This document shows, one piece after another, positions 1-10,239 of a DNA stretch of 64,000 bases (positions are counted from its first letter, which is position 1; every line of letters begins with the position of its first letter). The notes under the pieces are model-generated. The model searched no databases. It was not told the origin of the DNA and was given only the letters and a program-made list of their open reading frames with translations. The DNA is from Bedellia somnulentella. Lineage: Eukaryota; Arthropoda; Insecta; Lepidoptera; Bedelliidae. The position numbers and the translations under genes were made by a program. Where the stretch lies: positions 992,001 to 1,056,000 of the forward strand of contig OY755174.1 in NCBI GenBank assembly GCA_963576735.1. Reading direction: 5' to 3'.

Positions 1-60
1 ACTATAAATGACATGGTGCAAATGTTCAACCACTTGATGATAAAACTTTTTGACAATCAC
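1..60 (+). pseudogene. CR1-like LINE, upstream piece of split ORF
   Basis: Open in frame 1, giving a peptide ending KLFDNH. Translation resumes as APEKTIIVRDRPKPWFTPNL just after the RTE insertion, at 1881. This is the linker between the endonuclease and reverse transcriptase domains of a CR1/L2-type LINE. The rest of the element lies outside the window to the left. The last 12 bases (49-60, TTTGACAATCAC) are one copy of the RTE target duplication. Confidence 0.75.
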
Positions 61-1868
61 ATACATACATACATACATACATATTCTCACGCCGTTAGTT
101 CCCATTGGGGTAGGCAGAGACTATCGATCGCCACTTTGTACGATCCTGGCAAACCTCTCTGGCTTCGTTTACATCCATCAATCTTTTCATACATGCTCTT
201 TTATTCTTCATACTGCGGACACCTGCCTTTTTGAGCACATTTTCTATTTGATCCAAATGTGTCCTCCGAGGTCGTCCTCTACTAACATTACCTTCCACAT
301 TGGCTCTATATATCTCTTTCACCAATTTACTGTCATCCATCCTCTCTATGTGCCCAAACCATCTCAACATTCCTTTTTCTATCTTTCTTACAATATCATC
401 TTTTACACCACACCTTTCACGAATCACATCATTCCTCACACGATCACATAACCTTACATTACACACTTTTCTGAGGGATCTCATTTCTACTGCATTCACT
501 CTACTTTCATGCTTCTTCTGCCACACCCAACATTCACTGCCATACATAAGCGTAGGAACGAGGACAGCATCATGCACAGCCATTCGGGCCTTTTCAGACA
601 CCGACTGACTAGACATTAGACTATCCAGTGCTCCATTTACCGCATTACCCTTTTTCACTCTTCTCTCGATATCTTCATCACACTTTCCATCCCTAGTAAA
701 CAAACTTCCCAAATATACAAACTCTTTCACTTGTTCCACTTTCTTACCATTAATCTCAATCACGCATTCGGTCATATTCACCTCTCTCTCAAAAACCATA
801 GTTTTTGTTTTATCCACATTCACCCTCATTCCCTTTTTTTCAAAAGACGCACATGCAATATTCATCATCTCTTGCAGCTCTTCCACCGATGATGCAAGTA
901 GCACTTGATCGTCGGCATATAAGAGGCATTTAATGATGAATCCACCCATTCTCAATCCATAATCACTTTTACGCAACTCTGTTAAACAGTCATCCATGAA
1001 CAAATTGAAGAGCCACGGGGAAGCTACACAACCCTGTCGGACACCCCGAGAGATCCCGAACCAGTCAGTATTTTCCCCGTTTACTCTCACACATGCACTG
1101 GAATCCTCATAGAGTGATACCAGTGCACGTATAAGTCGACTCCCCAAACCGAACTTGGATAACACCTCCCATAAACACTTTCTTACCACCCTATCATACG
1201 CCTTCTCTAAATCAATGAAGGAGCAATACACCTTTCGGTTCTTAGCTAAGAACTTTTCGGTGATGCTCCTTAAAGAGAAGATTTGGTCCATACATCCCAT
1301 TCCCTTTCTAAATCCTGCTTGCACATCCCAAATTTTATCATCCGTTTCATTCATCACTCTTTCAATCAAAACCTTTGCATACAATTTACCGACAATGCTG
1401 AGTAGGCTAATTCCACGGTAGTTTCTAGCCTCCTGGTGTGACCCCTTTCCTTTATATAAAGGCACAATTACTGCTTTGCACCAGTCTTGTGGCACTTTGC
1501 CACTCGACCAGCATTTTTGGAAAAGGAAGTACAACCAGGAAGCCACCACCCCTTTACCAGCCCTCAGCATTTCAGTGTTTATCCTGTCATACCCTGCCGC
1601 TTTCCCTAGTTTCATACTTTTCATTTCTTTCATTATTTCTTCCATACTGATCTCACTGTCACTAAAGTCACCCATAACGTCGTTCCAATCAACATTACTG
1701 CTGATTGGCGAAGAAATGGATGAATCCTCTTTTTCAAAGAGTCCCTCAAAATAGTTCTTCCATACTCGTCTTATGCTACTTTCATCCGTCGCCAATTCAC
1801 CCTGTTCATCTCTCACAACATTCACTCTCGTGTTTTGGGAAACTCCCTTTTCTTTCCGGATATATTTA
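61..1868 (-). mobile_element. RTE-type LINE, 5'-truncated, inserted in a CR1-like LINE
   Basis: The element runs from an ACAT-repeat tail at 61 (its 3' end) to about 1868. It is flanked by a perfect 12 bp direct repeat, TTTGACAATCAC, at 49-60 and 1869-1880, the expected scar of target-primed reverse transcription. The endonuclease half is missing and the reverse transcriptase half is intact. The tail is a short tandem repeat rather than poly(A), and the 3' UTR is very short. Both fit the RTE clade. The uninterrupted frame suggests a young insertion. Confidence 0.9.
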
Positions 1869-1876
1869 TTTGACAA
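95..1876 (-). CDS. RTE-type reverse transcriptase ORF (593 aa, 5'-truncated)
   Basis: The ORF encodes the reverse transcriptase and C-terminal part of a non-LTR retrotransposon polyprotein, which copies element RNA into nicked chromosomal DNA. Visible motifs are a GKAAGYDRI finger motif (~residues 91-99), SFIDLEKAYD (219-228, motif A Asp), SRGVRQGCVASPWLF (276-290, motif B) and YADDQVLLAS (320-329, catalytic YADD). A C-terminal region follows with LRWFGHIERMDD, a GRPRRTHLDQI segment and a final WRSIVSAYPNGN. There is no stop or frameshift over 593 codons. The upstream apurinic-type endonuclease domain expected in RTE proteins is absent. The first codons (TTG, from 1876) are host sequence of the target duplication, so there is no genuine start and the frame simply enters the truncated element. 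I take the clade as RTE from the C-terminal layout and tail; a related clade is possible. Confidence 0.85.
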   Translation of the reverse strand: MSNKYIRKEKGVSQNTRVNVVRDEQGELATDESSIRRVWKNYFEGLFEKEDSSISSPISSNVDWNDVMGDFSDSEISMEEIMKEMKSMKLGKAAGYDRINTEMLRAGKGVVASWLYFLFQKCWSSGKVPQDWCKAVIVPLYKGKGSHQEARNYRGISLLSIVGKLYAKVLIERVMNETDDKIWDVQAGFRKGMGCMDQIFSLRSITEKFLAKNRKVYCSFIDLEKAYDRVVRKCLWEVLSKFGLGSRLIRALVSLYEDSSACVRVNGENTDWFGISRGVRQGCVASPWLFNLFMDDCLTELRKSDYGLRMGGFIIKCLLYADDQVLLASSVEELQEMMNIACASFEKKGMRVNVDKTKTMVFEREVNMTECVIEINGKKVEQVKEFVYLGSLFTRDGKCDEDIERRVKKGNAVNGALDSLMSSQSVSEKARMAVHDAVLVPTLMYGSECWVWQKKHESRVNAVEMRSLRKVCNVRLCDRVRNDVIRERCGVKDDIVRKIEKGMLRWFGHIERMDDSKLVKEIYRANVEGNVSRGRPRRTHLDQIENVLKKAGVRSMKNKRACMKRLMDVNEAREVCQDRTKWRSIVSAYPNGN

Positions 1877-1880
1877 TCAC

Positions 1881-2430
1881 GCCCCAGAAAAAACTATTAT
1901 TGTAAGAGATAGGCCTAAACCATGGTTTACCCCTAATTTAAAGCTTATGATGCGGCTAAGGGATGAATCTTTTCAACGATTTAAACGCACAAAACAAAGC
2001 TCACATAAGTTATATTACAAAGAGCTGAAACATTTAGTAATTGAGGCTATGGTAAGTGAAAAAAAGGCCTATTTTGACCAATATATTAACAAAACTAAGG
2101 ACTCCAAAACATTATGGAAAAATTTAAAACGGACTATACTGACTGACAAAGAATTTACCAGCTTAACTCCCCAATTTAAAGACCCCAATAGTTTAAACCA
2201 TCACTTTTAGAATGTTCCCGGCAACAACGTTGTCACATTATCTCATTTAACGTACTTTGAGTTTAATCGATATGGATCCTCGACATTTACCCTTAAAACA
2301 GTTACGTCATCGGATGTTTTCAAAACACTTACTAGAATTAAGACTAAAGCAAAGGGCACCGATCTCATATCTATTGACATGCTACTTTTAACTATGCCGC
2401 GAACTCTTGAAGTACTGATAGTTATTGTTT
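1881..2430 (+). pseudogene. CR1-like LINE ORF, linker region (broken)
   Basis: This continues the frame interrupted by the RTE insertion: APEKTIIVRDRPKPWFTPNL, then a basic segment (RLRDESFQRFKRTKQSSHKLYYKELK). A TAG at 2208-2210 interrupts it. The same frame then reads on through an IKTKAKGTDLISIDML segment typical of the start of the RT domain, and ends at a TAA around 2430. Coding resumes one frame over at about 2428. One premature stop and one frameshift make it non-functional. Confidence 0.75.
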
Positions 2431-3867
2431 AAAAAGAGCATTGAGACAAATACTTTCCCGAGTGACTGGAAAACCGCTCAAGTAACCCCAATACCTAAAA
2501 TCCCAAATCCCGTAAACCAATCTGATCTTAGACCCATCAGTATCCTTCCCTGTGCATCAAAGATAGTGGAAGGGATAGTACGCGATCAGCTTTCGGAATA
2601 TCTGGAAAATAACAACATTCTACCCGAGCGCCAATCTGGTTTTCGAAAAGGTCGATCTACTACTACTGCCTTACTTGAAGTTGTGGATGATATACTTGCA
2701 GCACGAGACGTTGGCTATGCGACCATACTTGTTCTCTTAGACTTTTCCAGGGCTTTCGATTGCTTGAGTATTCCTCTTCTACTATCTAAGATGACGTATT
2801 ACGGATTTGATATTAATACAGTGAAGTGGTTCGCTAGTTATTTGTCTGGTCGGGGCCAAATTGTCGGTTTGCGTTCGGACGGAGGAGGTACACTGTGGTC
2901 TTCTTTTAGTCAACTCTCTAGAGGAGTACCGCAGGGATCTATCCTAGGTCCACTATTGTTTATTCTTTATTCTGCAGACATTATAACCTGTTTAGACAAA
3001 GAAGGACACCACATGTACGCTGATGACTTACAAATTTACACACCGGTTTTACCATCTCTTCCTAGTACGTCTATCATAAATAATCAGCTGGACCGGATAG
3101 CGCAATGGGCAAATAACAACTGTCTTGTACTCAACCCAAACAAGTCCAAATACATGGTGTTAGGAACGAAGTATCAAATCCGTAATACAGTTAACGCCTT
3201 GGCTGACAACAATATATCCATCATGGGTAGACCAATAAAAAGAGTGGAAGAAGCAATGAATCTTGGTTTGCTTATGGACGGGGAGCTTAGGTTCGAAAAC
3301 CACGTCCAAAAAGTTGTGAGTAATTGCTTCTATCGACTCAAAATTCTATACAATATTCGTGATTACCTCAGTGAGAATTTGCGTATTCAGCTGTGTGAAT
3401 CATTGATATTGTCTAGACTTAACTATTGTGATGCTGTTTATGGTGGGTGTATTCTTGGCCAGTCTAAAAGGTTACTCCAACGTGTACAAAACGCATGCGC
3501 ACGTTTCTGCTTCAAAATTCCCCCTAGATCCCATATCACTCCGTATTTGAATGCCGCAAACCTACTAAACACCACAGCTCGAAGGCAATTACACCTTGCA
3601 AGCTTGTTGTTTGATGTCATTAAAAAGGAAACACCAGATTATTTATATAAAAAGATTAAATGGTCAAACCAACCACGATTTTATAAAATAAGGGCGCATA
3701 TTCCTGCTCACAGAAGTACAGCCTTTAGGGGTAGTTTTAGGTTTGCGGCATCAAAGTGCTGGAATGATCTTCCTCCCCCGGTCCGAGATGCAGGCAGCAA
3801 GTTTACTTTTGGACGCAAGTTTAGGAGTTATTTACTAAACTTGCAAAGAGACACGACGAGAAACTAA
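2428..3867 (+). pseudogene. CR1/L2-like LINE reverse transcriptase (about 480 aa open)
   Basis: Reverse transcriptase domain of a non-LTR retrotransposon. From the first codon of the open segment (TTG at 2425): DWKTAQVTPIPK (14-25), LRPISILP (35-42), SGFRKGRSTTTALL (71-84), LLDFSRAFD (104-112, motif A), SRGVPQGSILGPLLF (165-179, motif B) and YADDLQIY (198-205, catalytic). The C-terminal part ends with TAFRGSFRFAASKCWNDLPP and FGRKFRSYLL, typical of the CR1/L2/Rex group. There is no real start codon here; the frame enters by a frameshift near 2425-2430 from the upstream segment. The RT core is otherwise intact, so decay is modest. Exact clade (CR1, L2, Rex1 or Kiri) is not settled by eye. Confidence 0.85.
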
Positions 3868-4345
3868 CTGCAAACATTTTTAGCACTTTGACTTATTTTA
3901 CTGACTGGACTCAGACTGACTCTGCGAGCTTTAAATTTTTTAATTTTTTTAAATAATATTTGTATCTAATTATTTTATTTACGTGTTCTTTTATTGTTTT
4001 AAGTTTTAATTGTACAAGCACTTTTTACACATGTATGTCTCTCTGTTTGTTTTGTTATTTATTTATCTCTGTTTTGTATTATATAATTTGTACTTTCGCC
4101 GGCCGAATTAAATTGTATGGCACTGGCTGAAAATCAGCGCCACGGTTGGTGACATCATCATCTGTGGCAACATGCTGAGCCAGTGACCAATTCACTGCAT
4201 AGGGCTTCTTTTTTATTTATTTTTTACTTATTATTTTTTTGTTGTTATTGTGTTACACTGTGTTTTATTTTTACGTTTTATTTGTTGTGTATTTCCCTGT
4301 GCACTGAATAAAGCTTTTTTCTTTCTTCTTCTTTCTTTCTTCTTT
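3868..4345 (+). mobile_element. CR1-like LINE 3' UTR and tail
   Basis: Non-coding 3' region of the LINE. It contains a segment with GGCACTGGCTGAAAATCAGC (4119-4138), recognisable in related remnants at 6.9-7.1 kb and 16.6 kb. It ends in GAATAAAGC followed by a pyrimidine microsatellite (TTTCTTC units) at about 4315-4345, taken as the 3' terminus. Confidence 0.6.
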
Positions 4346-4494
4346 CTAATATAATTATGCAGTATAATTATTTTATTATGGAGCAGAAATAAACTACAAG
4401 TAATATAATGTAAATTTAATAAATAAAGAATAATATATTGATGATAATATCCTCGTAGTTAAATAATAGCTAGCTATTGAACGGCTGCTGCTTT
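4346..4494. other. AT-rich spacer
   Basis: No recognisable element between the LINE tail and the next SINE-A. Confidence 0.5.
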
Positions 4495-4746
4495 GCTGTG
4501 TAGTGTCGGCATAGAATAGCACTACCCCATTTCTTCCGGTGGGTGTACGTAAGAGGCGACTAACGGTATTGGGGCTTTAAAGGGATTTTTGGGCGATGCG
4601 GTTGGAAACCCATCACCAACAACTTTTTACTATCTTTTCCCCACTCAAATTTCCAAAAGTGGCTGAGGAATTTCTAATTCTTTAGCTCTGGCTACCTCTT
4701 CCTGGGATTTATAGCCGTGAGTATATGTATGTATATGAATGTATGT
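4495..4746 (+). mobile_element. SINE-A, full length (reference copy)
   Basis: Starts GCTGTGTAGTGTCGGC and includes CTTCCGGTGGGTGTACG and GGGCGATGCGGTTGGA. It ends with the shared block AGCTCTGGCTACC, GCCGTGAGTATATG and an ATGT-rich tail. There is no ORF. It has no terminal inverted repeats, which argues against a DNA transposon. Confidence 0.85.
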
Positions 4747-4761
4747 TTTAGCTCCATTATT

Positions 4762-4893
4762 AACAACCTTTATTTTACCATCTTTTCCCCACTCAACTTT
4801 CCAAACGTGGCTGAGGAATTTCGAATTCCTTAGCTCTGGCTACCCCTTCTAGGGATTTAAAGCCGTGAGTATATGTATGTATGTATATGTATG
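4762..4893 (+). mobile_element. SINE-A, 5'-truncated
   Basis: Second half only (AACAACCTTTATTTTACC to GCCGTGAGTATATG plus tail), lying 15 bp after the preceding copy in the same orientation. Confidence 0.8.
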
Positions 4894-5473
4894 ATAAACA
4901 TATTTTTAATTTTAAAACAGAGTCATATTAGCTAGATGTTATCATAAATATTATCATTAACATAATCACTGTGTAATAAACTCTCTAGCTCAATTAGAAC
5001 TAGAACTATACATTTGTATCCTTTTAATTGACAGAGTTCAACATGGTAGATAAACACGAGACAATCGAACCAATCCAGGCAATCTAATTATAACACTGGA
5101 GCGGCTAACTCCTACTACAGCCTCCGGGTGAGACGCAATCAGGTTCTGTCCACAATCAATTACCAATACATAGATAGGTACGTCTGTTTATACATTAACA
5201 AACACACACAAAAGGTTTGTTTTCCTGCTGGTACCAGGTGAGGGTAGGAACAAACTCAGTATAATATAGTGTAATAATAATAAATTCTGAAATAGTAAGA
5301 AAACAAATATATTTTTATAAATATATATATAATACATAAAAATAATATATTCTAATTTTATACATAATTTATTAAAATATATTTATGGGATACTATCTCA
5401 ACGATATATATAATACACAATAAAAATAACATCCAAGAATAATAAAAAAATATATATGCATAACACATAACCG
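4894..5473. other. AT-rich unassigned DNA
   Basis: Very AT-rich; no ORF or repeat recognised except (TA)-rich patches at 5320-5460. Confidence 0.5.
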
Positions 5474-5550
5474 TTGCTCTCAGCAGGATTCGAATCCACA
5501 ACCTCCGGACCCAGAAGCTTGTCAATTATCCACTCGGACACGGACATATC
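5474..5550 (-). repeat. tRNA-like sequence (SINE head or tRNA pseudogene)
   Basis: On the minus strand it reads GTCCGAGTGGATAA (A-box-like) and, about 36 bases on, GTGGATTCGAATCCTGC (B-box and T-loop). A full cloverleaf is not convincing, so I call it a tRNA-derived relic rather than a gene. Confidence 0.45.
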
Positions 5551-5559
5551 TCCATCGAA

Positions 5560-5945
5560 CTTGAAAAAAAAAACGTTGCAACCTACAAATAACTATTTTG
5601 TGTTGCTAATTAATCCTACATTCCTGCGGTTTCTGATTATTTATAGTGTTTTTAAATTATTCTTTTTTATGCTGGTTTTCATTAAAATAACATATTGGGA
5701 TCGAATATTTTTTTAACATTTGCTCGATAACACCAATTGCATATATAATGTAGTGAATTGGAAATGAAACGAAATGTTGCCGATTGCTAGCCGTTCCCAG
5801 AATTCGTGATTTCAAATTATATGAACAAAATATCGAAATAAATAAATGTATAATTCTCGTTATTTTACTTCAAGAAATTATTTCTCTGAAATTAAGTTTG
5901 AATTTCAGAGACTTGCAGTTTTTATTTTAATTAAAAATAAAAAGT
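5560..5945. other. AT-rich unassigned DNA
   Basis: Nothing recognised. Confidence 0.5.
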
Positions 5946-5950
5946 TATTT

Positions 5951-6079
5951 TTGTGCCGTACGGTTGGAGACCATTCACCAATAAGCTTAACTTTACAATC
6001 TTTTCCTCACCTAACTTCCAAAAGTGGCAGAAAGAAATATACCTCTACCTACCTACCTACGTGAGTATATGTATGAATG
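5951..6079 (+). mobile_element. SINE-A, degenerate 3' half
   Basis: Begins GTGCCGTACGGTTGGAGACC and retains AACTTCCAAAAGTGGC and GTGAGTATATGTATGAATG; the region between is decayed to an ACCT repeat. Confidence 0.65.
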
Positions 6080-6289
6080 TTAATGGCTCAAAACTATCAC
6101 GTTCCTCACATCACACTCTATCACGTACTACCATTTAATAACTTTTCATCTTATTAATTTAATTTTTATAACTGTTAACCTTTCAATTATCTAAGTTCTG
6201 GTTCTGTATCTCTTACATGGTTTTATTATCGTGAGAAAAAATAATTGCATATTTCAAAATGACTGACCAATTATGATATTTATGTTTTA

Positions 6290-6728
6290 CTAGCTGACCC
6301 GACATACTTCGTACTGTCAAATTTGCTTATGACAAAGCTTAAGGCGTTTTTTCCGGTACTCTTAGTTCAATCAGGCGTGAACATTTTATTGGTCATTTTT
6401 TTCCGATATAAAAAGAATCCTATGTTATTATCTAGAATTCGGCCAAATTTCAATCATATACATTATGTGCTTGAGGAGCCTTTTTGCCTCAAACACACAA
6501 ACATCCAAACATCTAAACTTTCACATTTATAATAAAACCTCAAAAATTGTAGCCTATGTGTTATTCTGATGTATAAGCTATAGCCTATGTGTTATTCTGA
6601 TGTATAAGCTATATTGTGGTAAAGTTTCATTCAAATCCATTCAGTAGTTTTTACGTGAAAGAGTAACAAAGATCCATACATCCATACATCCATACTTACA
6701 AACTTTCGCCTTTATAATATTAATAGGA
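6290..6728 (-). mobile_element. Non-autonomous Helitron
   Basis: On the minus strand the 5' end is A|TCCTATTAATATTATAAAGG (TC at 6728-6727) and the 3' end is GGGTCAGCTAG|T (CTAG at 6293-6290). Insertion between A and T without target duplication is the Helitron signature. No Rep/helicase coding is present. It holds a perfect 31 bp tandem duplication at 6550-6611. Confidence 0.8.
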
Positions 6729-6889
6729 TTGGCCACTGCTTCTATTATAAACTGTAACTGTTAATAAAAGATGCATTTACAGAAAACACAAGTCACACAA
6801 ACAGATTGGCTATTGCCAACTTCGTTTTATATTTGGTTTTTTCCAACGCTATATGCTAAAAGTTATTGCTTAATATTTTTATCCGGCGA

Positions 6890-7560
6890 TAGATAGATAG
6901 ACAACTCGTTTATTTATGGTAACATTACACCACATACAATATATTAAAAAACAATACATCAAGTGAAAATAACAATATTTTGACCTAAAAATTTGTGCTG
7001 TAGTTACCATAATAAACTAGGTCCTAACTCAGCGTTTGATATTGCCAAGTGGCAAAACACTGGTTTTCAGTTAAGGCCTACACTACACTACACATCATTA
7101 AATAATACATACATAATATACTCACGGCTATAAATCCCTAGAAGGGGTAGCCAGAGCTAAGGAATTACAAATTCCTCAGCCACTTTTGCAAGTTCAGTGG
7201 AGAAAAGATATTATATAAAATAATATATAAACAAAAATCTGTGTCTGCCACATTTGAAGTAAAATAAAATTAGTAATAAAGGAAAATACAGTAAACTAAA
7301 CAAATTAACTACAAAAAATATATTAACGTTGGAGGAATATTATTCCAACACTTAGTTGCATTGTATCGAAAACTTCCAGTAAAAGCTACAGTACGATGAT
7401 GGATCAGTGATAAAGGTGGGAGCAGGCTATATAAATAATATAGAAGCTTCCAAATGATCAATACTTCAATTTGTTAAAAAGATATTCTGGGCATTTGAAC
7501 TTCATTACATCAAACATTAATGGAGCCATATGCAAGCGCGTACGTGATTCCATGTTAAGT
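6890..7560 (-). pseudogene. CR1-like LINE 3' remnant (interrupted by SINE-A)
   Basis: On the minus strand, 7560-7330 translates in pieces to RLHMAPLMFDVMKFKCPEYL and later GSFRYNATKCWNNIPPTL. These match the C-terminal HLASLLFDVIKKETPDYLYK and GSFRFAASKCWNDLPPP of the LINE at 2428-3867. The 3' UTR motif CTGAAAACCAGTG lies near 7055. Frames are broken by stops. SINE-A sequence occupies 7106-7217. The 5' part is missing. Confidence 0.65.
7106..7217 (-). mobile_element. SINE-A, 3' part, inside LINE remnant
   Basis: Minus-strand tail and about 80 bp of 3' end (ACTCACGGCTATAAATCCC, CCTCAGCCACTTTTGC). 5'-truncated. Confidence 0.75.
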
Positions 7561-7645
7561 GTAGAAGAACTATTCAGGTAAGATGAGATATGACAACGTA
7601 GCGGTATACTATAATACGATATAGTACGATAAGCCCGCGGGTTTT

Positions 7646-7845
7646 NNNNNNNNNNNNNNNNNNNNNNNNNNNNNNNNNNNNNNNNNNNNNNNNNNNNNNN
7701 NNNNNNNNNNNNNNNNNNNNNNNNNNNNNNNNNNNNNNNNNNNNNNNNNNNNNNNNNNNNNNNNNNNNNNNNNNNNNNNNNNNNNNNNNNNNNNNNNNNN
7801 NNNNNNNNNNNNNNNNNNNNNNNNNNNNNNNNNNNNNNNNNNNNN
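7646..7845. other. Assembly gap (200 N)
   Basis: Exactly 200 unknown bases, probably a placeholder length. The right edge lies inside a SINE-B, so part of that repeat is hidden. Any reading frame crossing it is an artefact. Confidence 0.95.
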
Positions 7846-7992
7846 TTTCCTCACGATGTTTTCCCTCACCGTTAACAACCATGATAAATTAACCACACAT
7901 ATGTCTTTAGAAAAGACAAATTGGTGTAGGCCCGACCCAGGGTTTGAACACTAGTCGCTTGCACGATAACCGAGTGTTCTATTAACTGAAAC
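7846..7992 (-). mobile_element. SINE-B, 5' part, cut by the gap
   Basis: Minus-strand head and first body segment: the tRNA-like part includes GTTCAAACCCTGGGTCGGGC, followed by CACCAATTTGTC and TTAACGGTGAGGGAAAACAT. The remaining 3' portion would lie in the N run. Confidence 0.7.
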
Positions 7993-8565
7993 CATTAAGA
8001 CTTCACTAATGAAACTGGCTAATAGAATGAACAATATGAACCGCTTAGGAATACTGGCACAAATTGAATTTAAGTATATTGAAAACCTAAGCAGAAAATA
8101 TATTCCAGAAACTTCCTAGATCACTTTGATTACTACCAACACACACATACACACACATGCACGCCTGTTTGCATATTCCAATTTCCAAAGAGGTCCGTCC
8201 ACATGTCCATTACTCGCAGGAGGTCGTGTAAAATGTGTTGAAGCATGAAACCGTCTTGTCAGCGTGTCCTCACAGATAAAGGGGACTCTTCCGCCTGTCG
8301 CCATATTGATAGATGTGGGGTCACTGAACTTTGTTGATATTATGCAAAGCTGCTCTGAATAGCGTGTGGATTTACGTTATTGTGTACGTGCATGATTCAT
8401 GCTACTTTAGATGTGTTAAGGTATAGCTATCTCTGAAGTATTAAAAACTGTATTAAGACAAGTATTTGTTTCATTTGATATTAGTAATCATTTGGTCTTA
8501 CTAGGTTTCCTTGAACGCAAGTATACACAACAGTTTCGGCTTGGAATAGCGTTTATAATTTTTTA
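7993..8565. other. Unassigned DNA
   Basis: No repeat or domain recognised; a 62-codon minus frame at 8116-8304 has no recognisable feature and is not called a gene. Confidence 0.4.
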
Positions 8566-8670
8566 CCATTGGTGTCGTAAGCGACGAATTGGTGTAATAG
8601 AGCATTTGAAGTGGCGCTATGGCTGGAGACCCATCACTATCCATCCTTTATTTTACTATGATAACACAAA
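8566..8670 (+). mobile_element. SINE-A, degenerate middle fragment
   Basis: Retains GGTGTCGTAAGCGACG and GGCTGGAGACCCATCAC then CCTTTATTTTAC; both ends are lost. Confidence 0.55.
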
Positions 8671-8671
8671 C

Positions 8672-9028
8672 CAACGTGTCTTTTCTAAAGCCATATTGTG
8701 AATAAATAGATCGTGAGGAAATCCATATGGCTAATTCGTACAAACGGGAGCCATAGGCCTATAGAGGACAGCCCCTATCACGTAAAATTTTACTCTATAC
8801 TGTAGTATACAGTACAGTTAATTTTCCGAATAAAACGTGGGTACTATTAACAGTAACAGTGGGAGAAAAAAATGTCATGTGATGCTTAGAGTTATTTTAT
8901 TTTATTTTCTTTGGAAGATTAACAGACTAATACAAACAATATAATACTAATTATGAATACACAATGCCATTTACAAATCTTCACCTATTTATTAGTACCT
9001 TCGCCGCCCCTTCGGAGATAGACATTCT
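8672..9028 (+). mobile_element. SINE-B, degenerate, with internal insertion
   Basis: Body segments are recognisable: CAACGTGTCTTTTCTAAAG, ATCGTGAGGAAATCC, CCCCTATCACGT, AAAACGTGGGTAC, TATTAGTACCTTCGCC and CCCCTTCGGAGATA. About 100 bp of unrelated AT-rich DNA (8885-8988) interrupts the last part. Confidence 0.6.
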
Positions 9029-9030
9029 AT

Positions 9031-9743
9031 TAATCATATAACATAACTTAAATCTGTAAATAGAAATGTGTATTACTAACCCAGCGACGGGCTGTCAAAT
9101 CGGCTTCATCCACATTTTTTTCACTTTGCAGCTAAAAACGAACACTTTTACTGTACACGGTGATTTCAATAAATCGAGGTGGAATAGGCAGAGCATATGT
9201 AGCTAATAGTCGCATATTCGCCGACCAACGTTCGTTGAATCTGGTTACTACTAACTGACTCTCTAAGCTAACATAGGCAGTTTAACGTACGCGCCAGATG
9301 CATGTTATTTCTAAGACTGTATTCAAATTCAATTTATATTTCTGTACTAATATTATGAAGGGAGAAATATGCTTCTGTGTTTTTTGTATTCGAAACTACA
9401 TAGCAATTTTTAGATAACCCTTTCACGCTACTAAACATAAACTACGAATTTTTAAGAATGTTAAAATGACACTACACGAACTTATACAAAACTGAGGAGG
9501 GCTGCTAGTTAATGACAATTAAAATTCAAAATTCAAAGCTAGTATTCAAGGATTGGGTAATTTTTTGGTAGATTTAATGGACGAGGATAATGAATATCCA
9601 TTTAATTTGATAAATTGATTAATCTTATTTGAAGAGGTCAAGAGGTAGCTATTCGTTTTTAGATTCGGCATGCGGGATCTACTAGAGCTGAGAGAAATAA
9701 ACATGTCACTTCTCACGCTTTCATGTACCTGTATTGTTATCTG
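9031..9743. other. Unassigned DNA
   Basis: AT-rich, no repeat family recognised and no ORF beyond chance length. Confidence 0.4.
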
Positions 9744-9882
9744 GAGACTTAGCACGAGCGCTGTTTTATCGCCACTGTGTCGGTTAGAATGAGATAAAAT
9801 TATACAATACTATGTAAGTGCGCAAGGATGCCTGTTTTATACCACGCATTATATATTTAAAATGTCATCGTGCTGGCCTTGC
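9744..9882 (+). mobile_element. MITE-1 copy 1
   Basis: About 139 bp with ends GACTTAGCACGAGCG and (minus strand) GGCCAGCACGATG. It is clearly homologous along its length to 51250-51392 and shares TGTTTTATACCACGC. It has no coding capacity. Confidence 0.65.
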
Positions 9883-9961
9883 GGATATAAAAACCGCAAG
9901 TATGTATTATGTTTATTTCTTTTTCATGAATCAAAGTGTTTTCGCCAGTCAGCAATTATAA

Positions 9962-10228
9962 CATACATGCATACATATAGTCACGACTATAAATCCCTAG
10001 AAGGGGTAGCCAGAGCTAAGGAATAAGAAATTCCTCAGCCACTTAAAAATTTAGAGGAAGTGGTAAACTTAGTGGGGAAAAGATGGTTAAATAAAGGTTG
10101 TTGGTGATGGCTCTCCGACCGCATCGCCCAAAAATCCCTTACAAGCCCCAATACCGTTAGTCGCCTCTTACGCGCACCCATCGGCAGAAACGGAGTAGTG
10201 CTATTCTAAGCCGACACTACACGGCGTA
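9962..10228 (-). mobile_element. SINE-A, full length
   Basis: Complete minus-strand copy flanked by the 9 bp direct repeat CAATTATAA (9953-9961 and 10229-10237), a target duplication. Confidence 0.85.
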
Positions 10229-10239
10229 CAATTATAAGA

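Noticed and set aside
7574..7896. Two minus-strand frames crossing the N run
   Set aside because: Open only because unknown bases contain no stops.
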